Positions 11,281-21,209 of a stretch of DNA of 64,000 bases are shown piece by piece. The stretch's first letter is position 1. The number at the start of each line of letters is the position of its first letter. The stretch is from Fusarium oxysporum f. sp. lycopersici 4287. Lineage: Eukaryota; Ascomycota; Sordariomycetes; Hypocreales; Nectriaceae. The notes under the pieces are model-generated. The model was given only the letters and a program-made list of their open reading frames with translations, was not told the origin of the DNA and made no database searches. The stretch lies in contig NC_030990.1 of assembly GCF_000149955.1 (NCBI RefSeq), positions 1,514,158 to 1,578,157 of the forward strand, read 5' to 3'. Both the position numbers and the translations under genes were made by a program.

Positions 11281-11839
11281 CCAAGACTGAAAGACGAGAT
11301 ATTACAGAAATTCGCAATACAATTTCGCCATTTGTCTAGGACGTTGCGATTCAATATCGTCTTGACCCCAGATGATGTGATAGGATGCTTAGGACAGGGG
11401 CTTCAGACTGTCAAGCAAACCGTTGGTGGTGGTTCCCACTCAGTCCATATCCGATTCGGCAAACTATGGGGTCTTTGGGGATGGTGCGAGTGCAGTGATG
11501 TTGTGATGGTGGGTTAGAATGGCGGGAGTCGGGGTTGGATTTGTAATGCAGTTGGAAGGACCATGGATCCAACGTTTTGGGGCAATTCGGCCATCGGGAA
11601 TGCGACTGAACAGGTCCGGTCCAACCCAGTCAGGGCAATAGTTGGATTGCCTTATCAATAGAAGATCCGGTTAGAGATACGCGAAGAAACGTCAAGGGTA
11701 CTTGAAGAGGGGAAAAGAACGTTCATTCTTATCTTGCTTGTGTTCTTTCATTCTTACATATCGATCACCTTTACATCCTCTAAGACCTTGATTGAAAACA
11801 CAACAATTTCTGAAAAGTCAACTGGTCTTGATCTTGGCA
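11281..11839. other. Intergenic region, FMO to aminotransferase
   Basis: These 559 bp should contain the FMO 3' end and the aminotransferase promoter and leader. Only short shadow frames are present and I saw no RNA gene or repeat. Confidence 0.4.
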
Positions 11840-13921
11840 ATGGCACCATCCGCAACTGATGCTACAGCCCAGGCTTCGCCAGCTGCGACGGCTCTCCAAG
11901 CTTTACCTCCACCCAAAGACCTGTCGCACCTGTTCTCAAAAGTGACTAGAAATCGCAAGCCAAGCAATATCAAGGCCTTTTACAAATTCATGCAGATTCC
12001 GGGCATCAGCAATTTTGCTGGAGGTGAGTAGGATTCGGTCGGTGATCGACGATCCCGGCACCGAGGCACCGAAACTTTGATTGTTAGCCTCCGTATTACA
12101 CGGCCCGCACTAACACGGCCGGTAGGAATGCCCAATGTCAAATATTTCCCCTTCGATACCTTGGAAGCTCAGATATCCAACGCGGACCGTTGGGAGCCCT
12201 CACCGAATTACCCTGACAAGGTTGATCCATCAACCGAGTCTCTGTCAGGCAGTGTTATTGGATACAGCAACAGTCCAGACAAAAACGCCCCTAGAAATCC
12301 AGATTACAACAAAACATCGTCTAGGATCTCTATACCGAAGATTCTAAACGAACCAGACATCACTAAGAAGGTTGACCTTGCCACTGCCCTTCAGTATGGA
12401 CAGGTGACTGGCTACCCGCCGCTGCACTCTTTCATTAGGCAGTTCACGAACCAAGTACTTCACCCAAGCGTTCCATACCAAGGTGGCGCGGATGTCATTC
12501 TCAACAATGGCGGCACGGATGGGTTCTCAAAGGTCCTTCAGCTCCTGGTTGACCCCTGGTATGAGGGGTTGCATCCCGTGGTAGAGCGGCCGGGCATGCT
12601 CTGTGAGACCTTTGTTTTTGGTAACATCCTTACTCAAGCTCGGCCTCTCGGAGTCAATGTTGTTCCAGTTGAGATTGACGAAGAAGGTATGATAGTCGAA
12701 GGATCTGGTGGTTTGCGAGAGGTGCTCGAGAACTGGAATCCTCAAAACGGACGACTGCCACATTTCTTATACACGGTAACGTGAGTAATTTGGCCTAACT
12801 AAGAACGCATTTATATACTAACCGCTGACTACAGGATGGGAGATAACCCTACCAGTGGTGTTGTAGGCGTTCAGAGACGAAAGGAGATCTACGCGCTGGC
12901 AAGCAAGTACGACATCATCATTGTTGAAGATGACCCGTATTGGTATCTGCAGTTCCCTTCCGCTGCGATACACGAAGCCAAAGCTAGGGGCTATGCTATC
13001 CCCCAAGTGGCCGATTCACACAAGACAGTTAAGTCATCTGGCTACGACTTCATAGATTCACTTGTTCCATCATATCTTAGCATTGATGTTGACGGCCGTG
13101 TCATTCGTCTCGATACCTTTTCCAAGACAGTTGCCCCTGGTTCTCGATTGGGTTATGCCACTGCACAACCTGCAATCATCGAACGTCTTACTAGGTATGC
13201 TACTCTGTATCTCGGTAATCGATATCGTAAAAGCTGACTTTTGATGAATAGGATCGCAGAGACCAGCACTGGCCAGCCCTCAGGTTTCGTCCAAGCACTC
13301 ATTGCTCAAGCCATTCTAGGCCCTCACTCATCAACTCTTGAGACATTCTCCTCTCTCCCAGAATCAGAGAAACCCTCGTTTACTGGCTGGCAGCTTGATG
13401 GTTGGGTGCGATGGCTTGAGGGCCTTCGTGGCGAGTATGAGCGTCGCATGACCCGAATGTGCTCTATCCTTGAAGAGAATGCATTTTCTCTGAGGCAGTC
13501 AACGTCCCAAAACCCAGACTTGGACTGGGACGTCATCAGCAAGATACGCTTGTTCGATTTTGACTGGCCCCGTGGAGGGATGTTTGTCTGGGTGCGTGTC
13601 CACTTCGAGAAGCACCCTCTCTACCAGACCAGAGGGGGCGACATTGCCCCTGTCATTGATGGCACCGCATTGGCAAATGCATTTCTGATCCATAGTACTC
13701 ATGCACCTCATCTGGTGCTGGGCAGCCCTGGTAGCATGTTCAGTGCCACCCCGGAGATTCGGGAAAAGCGTGGCTGGCAGTATATACGACTGTGCTTTGC
13801 AGCAGAGAGCGACGAGAATATTGACGGTGGCGCAAGCAGATTTGCACGATCTGTGGGTGAATTCTTCAAGATTAACGATACGGCACAGATTGAGAAGCTA
13901 CTCGAAGAGTTACCCAGCTAG
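11840..13921 (+). CDS. Aromatic-type PLP-dependent aminotransferase (fold type I, Aro8/kynurenine aminotransferase group)
   Basis: Four exons by my reading: 11840-12023, 12126-12780, 12835-13194 and 13252-13921, joining to 622 residues in one frame. The junctions restore family sequence, for example FAGGG/MPNVKYFPF and YTVT/MGDNPTSG. The PLP-binding lysine is in DTFSKTVAPGSRLGY (Lys377). VILNNGGTDGFSK, YTVTMGDNPTSG and VEDDPYWYLQF are the conserved cofactor-pocket segments of the fold-type-I aromatic / 2-aminoadipate group. These enzymes move amino groups between aromatic amino acids (or aminoadipate, kynurenine) and 2-oxo acids. ATG 11840 has MAPSATDATAQ as a disordered lead; no targeting peptide is evident. 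It converges on the RPL4 gene with 382 bp between ends. Confidence 0.9.
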
Positions 13922-14303
13922 AGTAAATAAATGAACAGGAGTTACTGAATGATGAGCATTGAACAAGAAAAATAGCCATGCTACCAACATGTAAGATAGT
14001 CACTGTCCAGGTCAACCTCGATGCTACATGTGTGTAGGGCATTAAAAATGAAAACGAAAACAACTACTGTTACGACAATCACGCTGAAAGCAAACGTAGC
14101 AAGCTGAGATCACAGTTACGGCAAACAAGCATCAAGTTATGGAACCAATGCCGAGTCAGGCTGTAATTCATATCAAATCTCTGATTCATTTTTAAGAGAG
14201 CTCAACCTTCAAAGAAGCCATTACGCCTCAATATCAAACCATGCAAGACCCGTCATCTAGTTCCGTCTTAACCCGCTGCACACCCAGCAAGTCGAGAATT
14301 ATT
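13922..14303. other. Convergent 3' regions, aminotransferase / RPL4
   Basis: This short spacer between two gene ends should hold both polyadenylation regions. Nothing else is visible. Confidence 0.4.
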
Positions 14304-15578
14304 TTAGTTCTGCTTCTTCTGAGCCTCCTGGGCAAACACGGAGGCGTAAGGGTTCAGGCGAAGCATGACCTGCTTGTTCTTAAGAGGGTTCTTCTTCTGG
14401 ACAGCAGATCGGCGGGTGACAGCCTCGCCCTTGGGAGCGTTGAGAGAGCTCTGGATTTCAGAGCTGTTGATCAGACGAGTAAGATCGGCCTGAGAGACAA
14501 CGTTGGAGGGGAGGAGGAAGTCACGCTTGTGGGCAGAGGCCTCGGTGGTGGAACCGTAGATCTCGTCAAGGGCCTTGAAGGCAGCAGAGGTCCAGACGAT
14601 GAAGCGGCCGAGGTGACCACCAGGGGCGAGCTGGAGGAGGTTAAGAGCGGTGACGGGAGAGGTCTCGACACCAGTGATGTTGCGGAAAGCAGTGACGAGC
14701 TCCTTGCCGTCGGTCTCGGGGTCGTAGATGACAAGAGGGCCACGTCGCTGGCGGTGACGTCGGCCACGGAGCTTGCCCTTACCAGCACGGAGCTTCTTGG
14801 AGTTCTTGACCTTCTCAATATCGGCACCAGCGCCAACAGCCTTCAAGAGGCCGAAAGCAGCAGCGGTCTTGGCAATGGCAGCACCCTCGAAGACGGCAGA
14901 GTCGACAACCAGAGGAACCTCAGGGACGGAGTTGACCTGGTGGCCACGGGCCTGGAGCAGGGGAACGGCAGCGGAGGCAGCGAGAGCAGAGACGACGGCG
15001 TATCGCCTAGTGTTGCACGTTAGCCTTGCAATTGCGAGCCTCGTCGTCGAAAATAAACTTACTTCTGGCCCTGGTTGACCTTGACGTGCCACTTGCGCCA
15101 GATCTTGGTAGGGGCGAACATGCGACCGGAACGACACATGTTACCGAAGGCAGCCTGACCAGCGCGGTGAGTACCACCACCAGAGACACGGGGGATACGG
15201 GCGACAGCACGACCTGTTTGCAATGTGGTTAGCCTGCTGTTCTGCTCATCGTCGTGCAATCCCAAAACATTTCTCGTCTCTCCCTCGTCCACCTCCGTGA
15301 TTTTCTCCCCGCCCACAGAAAATTTCCCCTCTAGAACCATAAATCTGGGGGAAAAAAGACATCGTGTACTAACCAGTTCCCCAAGACTCGGCAGAGGTCT
15401 GGTGACCGGCCTTCTCGCTCACAGCATAAGGCTGTCGCTTGTTCTTAGCGATACCGGTGTGAACCTGCTGGACAATGTCCGGTCGGATCGGGCTGGTGAA
15501 GACGGCGGGAATGGCGTGGGTAGCTCCAGTGGGAGCACCATCTTTGCCGATGATAGAGACGGTAGGTCGCGAAGCCAT
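14304..15578 (-). CDS. RPL4: 60S ribosomal protein L4 (uL4)
   Basis: Three coding exons on the minus strand: 15578-15374, 15213-15063 and 15006-14304, total 352 residues. The junctions give [18 protein letters not shown] and [14 protein letters not shown], which are hallmark eukaryotic L4 sequences. ATG 15578 begins [15 protein letters not shown]4 lines the polypeptide exit tunnel of the large subunit; the segment [12 protein letters not shown] is the tunnel loop. The basic C-terminal tail ([11 protein letters not shown]…QKKQN) is typical of the eukaryotic extension. A further intron lies in the 5' leader (15600-15669). Strong codon bias leaves a long open frame on the opposite strand (14241-15023), which is a shadow. 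Confidence 0.97.
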
Positions 15579-15599
15579 TGCGAAGGTTGAGACTTGGAC

Positions 15600-15669
15600 C
15601 TGTTGATGATGCTTGAGTTAGTATGAAAAAGGTCCAGATTAATTGCAACAGCTGGCGTTGAGTTCTTAC
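15600..15669 (-). other. Probable intron in the RPL4 5' leader
   Basis: Reading the minus strand, GAG/GTAAGAAC at about 15670 and ATCAACAG/GTCC at 15600 are good donor and acceptor sites, with a CTAAC-like branch region (ACTAACTC) inside. The acceptor lies 21 nt upstream of the ATG. Leader introns are common in fungal ribosomal-protein genes. Inferred from consensus only. Confidence 0.65.
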
Positions 15670-16063
15670 CTCGGGTCGTGCGGCGTCGAAATTGGTGATG
15701 GAGTGGGAGGTTGCGAAGCTCACGAAATTTCACTTAGAATATTTTGCGGGCAATCAAATTTGGTGGGCGGAGAGACCCTAAGCCCCACTTTAAGTAGCGA
15801 CTTTTGCATAAGCACCCTACTATAGGACAGTGCGAGTAGCACTATTCGTACTCATCTGGGGGGATCTTTGTGGCTTACACTGAGAGCACTATCACTTGGA
15901 TAGGTAGATACAACATAGACAATGTTCATAGTGTTCGTGTCATTCTCATAAAGGCTCACTCGAATCGCTCTGTCTTAGCATAAGTACATGTCATCATTAT
16001 GCCCTTCTAAATACTCCAAGATGCAGATATCCCACCTTACCGTGTCCCTTGCGTCATGTCCCA
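15670..16063. promoter_or_regulatory. RPL4 promoter region with a telomere-like CCCTAA box
   Basis: The plus strand reads GAGACCCTAAGCCCC at about 15772-15786, containing ACCCTAA, one mismatch from the A(A/G)CCCTAA box bound by Tbf1-type factors at ribosomal-protein genes in many fungi. It sits roughly 200 bp upstream of the RPL4 ATG. The part near 16064 is the 3' region of the next minus-strand gene. Function is inferred from position and motif. Confidence 0.35.
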
Positions 16064-19000
16064 TTATTCCCATCTCTTCCATTCTTGAATATACTTATCT
16101 ACCTGTTCCTCAACCCAATCCTCGTCTTCATGTTTGGATCTATCCAGCTTGGCCAGCTTTTCGTGAATCATGGCTTCGACGTCCATCCTCTCGAGTACCT
16201 TAGCCTCTAAGTATTTAGGGTCATTCCACCGGCATGCCTTTCTAAAAATCTCTCTCATTCGATTAGAGTAGAGCTGGCAGGTTGCAAGTGGCAGCTTTTG
16301 TGGCTTCATATAAAAGTTGCGAGCGATGACATTATCGTCTTTTATCAATGGCCTGACAACCTCATCGAAGCATTCGCCACAGACAGAGAACTGTCGAAGG
16401 TATTGCATGATATGCCAGTATCCGTTGGTGATTGGCTTGTCCTCTTGACACTCGCTCACTGCGGCCATCTTCTCAACTTCTTGTGCAAGAGTGCCAAGGT
16501 CTGGCTCTTCCTGTTCCAGTCGAGCTTGATCTGAAGTCGTTTCCATGGCGTCAAAGTACATGACGAAACGCTTTCTTTTTGGCTTAAAACGCATGGCGCA
16601 AAGCCCCCTGGTAGGTTCTGAGCGGGAGTCCAGGGGAATGAAAATGCCAGTCAGATTGGGAAACAGTGCCTGGATAATTTGAGCGCATTGGGGACATATG
16701 GTAAAATCATATACAGGCTGTCGAGTGTATGGGTTCCAGAGCGTCAGCCAATTACGTGTGGTGACTCTATCACCAGGGCACGGGAGGCTGTAAGTGGTAG
16801 ATATGGCTTTGGCAACCTCATGAAACAGTCGTAAATCCGGCAGTTCGTTTTTCAAGGTGAGGAGCCAAGCAATGCGATACCATGGCCCAACGCCAAAATC
16901 GCATGCAATCGCTTGAGCCGAGGGGCGAAGCATCGGCTGGAATGGCTTTCGGTATTCGGTTTTGGCGAAGACGGAACCATAACAATCAGGACAAATGTTG
17001 AACTCTGTACGAGGCAGTGTAAGCCAGTCCACCAAACCTGCAACGGGGTGCTTGCGGCGGCATTCGGGAAACGTGGTTACACCTGTCGCTTCTTGATGCT
17101 CCGAGTGACGCCTAACGGACCCCACCGGTTTCTCAAGGCGAACGCCATCTCGATTGGGGTCAAATGTTGGAGGTTGCCATGACTGCGAAGAAGCTGGAGA
17201 GCGAGTGGCAGATGAAATAGCTGATGCTGGCCTGGCTTCAAGTGGTATTTCGGGGCCAATGGCAATAGGCGTTGGCATCTCGGGCATTGATATGATTGGG
17301 TCTGGTTCGTATTGGGATCGTGGCCTACCAATTCTTTCAGACTTGCCGCGGGTATCGAAGGGGTCGATCAAAGTGTCCTCATCCACGGGGTATGGAAGCT
17401 CATTTTTAGGCCTCTCTGGAAGAACATGCTCATCTCGAGCAATTGGAAACGTTGACGCAGGTCGTAAGTTTTGAGTAAAATCATCCGATACTGCCGAACC
17501 CGTAGGGATAGCGACTGGAATAGGCATCGTAGGTCCTCGTGGTCTCAATCGGGGGCCACTTGGTGCATCAACTTTTTCCAGCTTCGGCTGAGATTCGCGT
17601 TCATCCTGCAACACGACAGACTTCTTACGTCTTGGGTGCAATTCTCGTGGACCCTTTGGATGATCGTCACCAGAGCGATTGTCGTCGCCTCGATCATCAC
17701 GACGGTCATCACGTCTGGTTGTTGGTTCCCGTGTTGGCTCACGAGGAGGGTATGTCGATGATCTTCCATAATCTTCACGATCAGTCCTCCCATAGGAAGG
17801 GGACCTATCTTTCTTGGTACTTCTTGGTAAGTACTCGCCTCGGTAAGAGGATTCAGTTCCAACTCTTTCTTTTGAAAGCGGACGGGCAGGCTGCTCATCA
17901 CGGTCCTTGGACAGAGGGCGAGCTGATGCATCTCCAACCCGCTCTTTTGAAAGGGGGCGTGTCGGTTTCTCGGTCTCGACATTCGTACGCTTTGTGGTGG
18001 AAGCGGTTGAAGAAGTACGAGTGTGTCCATTATCATATCGTCGCTCATTCGGGGCGCTTGATACATGCCCTGGTCGAGTAGGAGACCTACGAGAAGCGCT
18101 CTGAGACTGCCCATAGTACGCTTGATCCCGTCCGCTGGCGCTACTTTTAATAACCTCAGGTGCGAGCTGGGGATCAAGAGGAATCTTTGGGGGTCGGACA
18201 GGGGGCTGGTCATGTCGTCCGCTGGCAGGGGCTGAAGGACGAGTACGGTATTTTTCGGGGAGTTGGTCGTCTCTAAATTCGGTTTCGAGTCGAGGTAGAT
18301 CCTGCCTACTGCGTCTCTTTTCCAACGGTGGTCGACTACGTTCCCTGCTCGTTGTTGCATCAGCCTTGAGGGTAGTATCGTATCTCCGGCTAGATCTTGT
18401 GTCCGTGTATGCGTCACCCGATGGCCGATCTTGTCGCTCGAGTCGCTCATTCCTTTGGGGTTTCTCGAACCGGTCAGTACGAGGAGTTTTTGTTTCATTC
18501 CTCCTTTCCGGTTCAGCCCTTCGTTCAGGTTCAGCCCTTCGTTCAGGTTCAGCCCTTCGTTCAGGCTCAGCCCTTCGTTCAGGTTCGGGTCTCCTGCTTG
18601 GCTCATTGCGTCGGTCCTCTTCTCTTCTTCTCTCGGTCTCACGTCTCCTGTCCGACCCAACCCTCGTTTCTGTTTCACCACCCTCTGAGCCGCTTGATGA
18701 TCCTGTCAGAATGACAAACCGCCGCTCCGGGTTATATTCATGAACTTCCATTATCATAGGGTTCTGTTCAATATCTCCACGAGATGGAGGCTCTTCTTCC
18801 TGATGCTTTGCGAGGCACACACCATGCTCTCGCTTGAGAGAAACTTCCTCATCTTCCACAGATGGGGGCGGCGGTCTAACTCCTGGTACGCGTGCCGGCG
18901 CGGCGGACCGTGGTCGTGGTATTAAAGGGTAGTAAGGTAGCTGATATGGCGGCTGTTGCGACGGTGGGGGTTGAGAGGAAGGACGATCATCTAACTTTGG

Positions 19001-19138
19001 CGATGATGGACTATTTTTCTGTGTAAGTAGTAGTTCTCTTGTAGGATCTTGGTGACCATACGGCTTCGGACTCTTGGCTCGAGAAGTTGTGAAGTAGCCC
19101 GCCTGGAGGAGGTTCTGTATATCAAACGATTCGCCCAT
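16064..19138 (-). CDS. Uncharacterised 1024-aa protein: disordered, repeat-bearing N-terminus and Cys-pair C-terminal domain
   Basis: I do not recognise a named family. ATG 19138 (MGESFDIQNLLQAGYFTT) is preferred; an in-frame ATG at 19216 would add 26 residues. The first ~700 residues are charged, Arg/Ser/Pro/Glu-rich and disordered. They include a tandem R-R-A-E-P-E hexapeptide run (18508-18590) and three RPLSK(E/D)R motifs (about 17860-17966). The last ~330 residues look folded and carry spaced Cys pairs: FPEC, CPDC, CPQC and CGEC, plus LWNPYTRQPVYDF and MRFKPKRKRFVMYFDAM. Paired CxxC motifs suggest metal (zinc) binding, which is inference. No signal peptide or membrane helix is seen. No intron is needed. 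It could be a nuclear or RNA-associated protein, but nothing decides that. Confidence 0.85.
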   Translation of the reverse strand: MGESFDIQNLLQAGYFTTSRAKSPKPYGHQDPTRELLLTQKNSPSSPKLDDRPSSQPPPSQQPPYQLPYYPLIPRPRSAAPARVPGVRPPPPSVEDEEVSLKREHGVCLAKHQEEEPPSRGDIEQNPMIMEVHEYNPERRFVILTGSSSGSEGGETETRVGSDRRRETERRREEDRRNEPSRRPEPERRAEPERRAEPERRAEPERRAEPERRNETKTPRTDRFEKPQRNERLERQDRPSGDAYTDTRSSRRYDTTLKADATTSRERSRPPLEKRRSRQDLPRLETEFRDDQLPEKYRTRPSAPASGRHDQPPVRPPKIPLDPQLAPEVIKSSASGRDQAYYGQSQSASRRSPTRPGHVSSAPNERRYDNGHTRTSSTASTTKRTNVETEKPTRPLSKERVGDASARPLSKDRDEQPARPLSKERVGTESSYRGEYLPRSTKKDRSPSYGRTDREDYGRSSTYPPREPTREPTTRRDDRRDDRGDDNRSGDDHPKGPRELHPRRKKSVVLQDERESQPKLEKVDAPSGPRLRPRGPTMPIPVAIPTGSAVSDDFTQNLRPASTFPIARDEHVLPERPKNELPYPVDEDTLIDPFDTRGKSERIGRPRSQYEPDPIISMPEMPTPIAIGPEIPLEARPASAISSATRSPASSQSWQPPTFDPNRDGVRLEKPVGSVRRHSEHQEATGVTTFPECRRKHPVAGLVDWLTLPRTEFNICPDCYGSVFAKTEYRKPFQPMLRPSAQAIACDFGVGPWYRIAWLLTLKNELPDLRLFHEVAKAISTTYSLPCPGDRVTTRNWLTLWNPYTRQPVYDFTICPQCAQIIQALFPNLTGIFIPLDSRSEPTRGLCAMRFKPKRKRFVMYFDAMETTSDQARLEQEEPDLGTLAQEVEKMAAVSECQEDKPITNGYWHIMQYLRQFSVCGECFDEVVRPLIKDDNVIARNFYMKPQKLPLATCQLYSNRMREIFRKACRWNDPKYLEAKVLERMDVEAMIHEKLAKLDRSKHEDEDWVEEQVDKYIQEWKRWE
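18508..18590. repeat. 18-bp coding minisatellite (about 4.5 units)
   Basis: The plus-strand unit caggttcagcccttcgtt is repeated with very few changes (one copy has caggctcag). It encodes the hexapeptide RRAEPE on the minus strand. The near-identity of units suggests recent expansion, so copy number may vary between strains. Confidence 0.9.
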
Positions 19139-20738
19139 GATGCAAGCGTCTATATGTCTGATCGGCACGAAATCATGATACCCTACCGAGGGAACAAGAA
19201 CAGCAAATGCGACCACGGATTACAAAACGAAGGACAACCAAGTGGATCTGCTTGGATCAAGTCGCAGTTCGGGCAGTTTGCTGATGTTTGTTTTCTATTG
19301 TCGCACAGGCCTGCTGGAGACGGGAAGGTTAGGTTGTTATTGGTGCGGGCGCTCCAAAATAGTTCGTAGTCCAGGTCTATCACCCGTTGAGAAACGCTCT
19401 AAGTGAATGTTGAAACCGAAACTATAAGTGCAAGCCTGGTAGCCTAAACAAAAATTGTAGAAAAAAGACAAGATCTTCTTCGGGTCGGTTATAGTTTTGG
19501 TTTCAAGGCGGGCGACGTCAGAAGGAACGAGAAGGTGTCGGAGGTGCCTTGGGGCGCAGTTTGGGTCCAAATCGAAGTACGAAGCCAGATGACATAGCAT
19601 CAATCACTTGAAGTACTTGATAATTGGCTGTGGGATCACGCAAATCGAAGTACCTCTTGGTGGGCAGCTGGGCATCTACCCTGCCACCCCTCTCCAATAC
19701 CCCCGCCAGGTTGCCCCTCCTACGTTTCGATTTGCACGCCATTAAAGCCACCTTAAAAATCACCGATTTGTTCAAGGGTAACGTATCACCACAAGATGGA
19801 TCATGGATATCATGTCTCGGTAACCGGACAGAGAACTTTATGCAGCATCGTACGGTTGCACAGAGTAATACAGCAGGCGGATCTTCCCATGCCACCAGAG
19901 TAGGTGCCTCAAATAACCTCCAGTGGTAATCCCAAGACAATCACTTCTGTTCACTAACTCTCTGACGCTGGAAGGATTGCCAGTAATATCAATACATAAT
20001 AATGTCTCTCATATATTTCGTGCGGGATAATCGCGGCTATGCTAAGAACTAACGCCAATACCCAGTACTTATTTTCATGCCTTACAAGGCTATCAAAATC
20101 TGGTCAAAGGCGGCCTGCTATAAGTGCCTGGTAGTCAAGGATATTAAGACAGAATCCTCTCGCTAGTTGTAGCTGTCAGAAATACTTGTGAATCCACACG
20201 TGAAAACAATTTATCATTATATTCCTAGTGTTATATTATCAAGTTTCTCTTAATGCTTTCTTATACGTGTAGTTTCAGCGCTACAATGCTGAACTACTTG
20301 ACCTGTAAGCTGTGGGCAAACCTGTTCCCTGGTCAACGTGAACTACATTCGGCTGGAAGCTCTGGTTGGATTTTATGGTTTATGGAATAAGCATGGGCAT
20401 CCTAGTCAACTCAATAATGTTTATCGTCCCAAACAACGGCGAAACTATACATATGTAATAATATTATGCCTCAGACTACGTCTTTTTTCCGCTTTCCCAG
20501 ACTATCGGTATGGTCTGGTGGGATTCTTTCTAATCAGAAGAATCAGCCTCACTGGGAAAACCAGCTTAAACCTGCGTTTTACAAGAAACCGAAATGGAGG
20601 TGCCCAAGTTTTCAATCAAGTCAGTAGCCAGTCCAGGAGACGTGCTTGCAGCCCGTGATGTGACCCTCTTGTCACTTTCGATCAGCCAAACCAGAAACTC
20701 CCCACCAATGCGCCCAAAGAAGCCCAGATGATAAGAGT
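19139..20738. other. Intergenic region, no supportable gene
   Basis: 1.6 kb upstream of the 1024-aa gene and downstream of the Pga2-like gene. A 140-codon minus-strand frame at 19518-19940 has no recognisable domain and is probably part of a leader or chance. The stretch 20160-20280 is AT-rich. No tRNA or transposon feature seen. Confidence 0.4.
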
Positions 20739-21209
20739 CTAGTCCTCTAGAAGATCAGCAATATCCTTATCGTCCTCCTCCTCTTCCCTCCGTCGTTCCT
20801 CAGCTTCGAGAAGATCCTTCAGCATAGTCCTCTGCCTCACTCTAGCCTTCTGACCCCAATCGGCACCGGTGCCATCGCCCTCCTCGTCAATCTCAGGCTC
20901 ATCCTCAACTAGTCCACGTAGCTCATTGGGAGAAATCTGTGCCTTGCGCTTTTCGCGGGCATCCTCATCCTCCATCTTTTGGACAGCCCCCTTAGTAACG
21001 AACTTGAGGAACAAGGGCCGCAGCAGCATATAGCCACCGACAATGACGGTAAGACGAAGCCATGCTTTTGTGTCCATGCTATCAAAGGCGTTTGAAATGT
21101 TGTTGGATGCATTGGCTCCATACTGCAGGAACTGAGCAGTGAGTTTCCCAAAGGCATTGAGTTCAGGTTGCTCGCCCTGGTGCTGCTGTTGTTGACCAAC
21201 AGGATCCAT
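20739..21209 (-). CDS. PGA2: Pga2-like ER membrane protein (processing of Gas1 and ALP)
   Basis: A single exon of 156 residues from ATG 21209 (MDPVGQQQQHQGEQPELNAF). One transmembrane helix (AWLRLTVIVGGYMLLRPLFL, about residues 49-68) is followed by an acidic/basic cytosolic tail ending in a highly charged coiled-coil-like stretch (LLEAEERRREEEEDDKDIADLL). This size, single helix and ADWGQKARVRQR segment match the fungal Pga2 family, implicated in yeast in ER-to-Golgi trafficking and maturation of Gas1 and alkaline phosphatase. It is divergent from the EF-Tu gene with 1.07 kb between starts. The family call rests on recognition of architecture and the conserved helix region. Confidence 0.8.
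   Translation of the reverse strand: MDPVGQQQQHQGEQPELNAFGKLTAQFLQYGANASNNISNAFDSMDTKAWLRLTVIVGGYMLLRPLFLKFVTKGAVQKMEDEDAREKRKAQISPNELRGLVEDEPEIDEEGDGTGADWGQKARVRQRTMLKDLLEAEERRREEEEDDKDIADLLED

Noticed and set aside
17545..18681. 378-codon minus-strand frame overlapping the 1024-aa gene in another frame
   Set aside because: It reads through the same repeats in a shifted frame; the main frame is far longer and continues into a conserved-looking domain.
19518..19940. 140-codon minus-strand frame
   Set aside because: No domain, no splice connection found to the downstream 1024-aa gene, and composition does not stand out from intergenic DNA.
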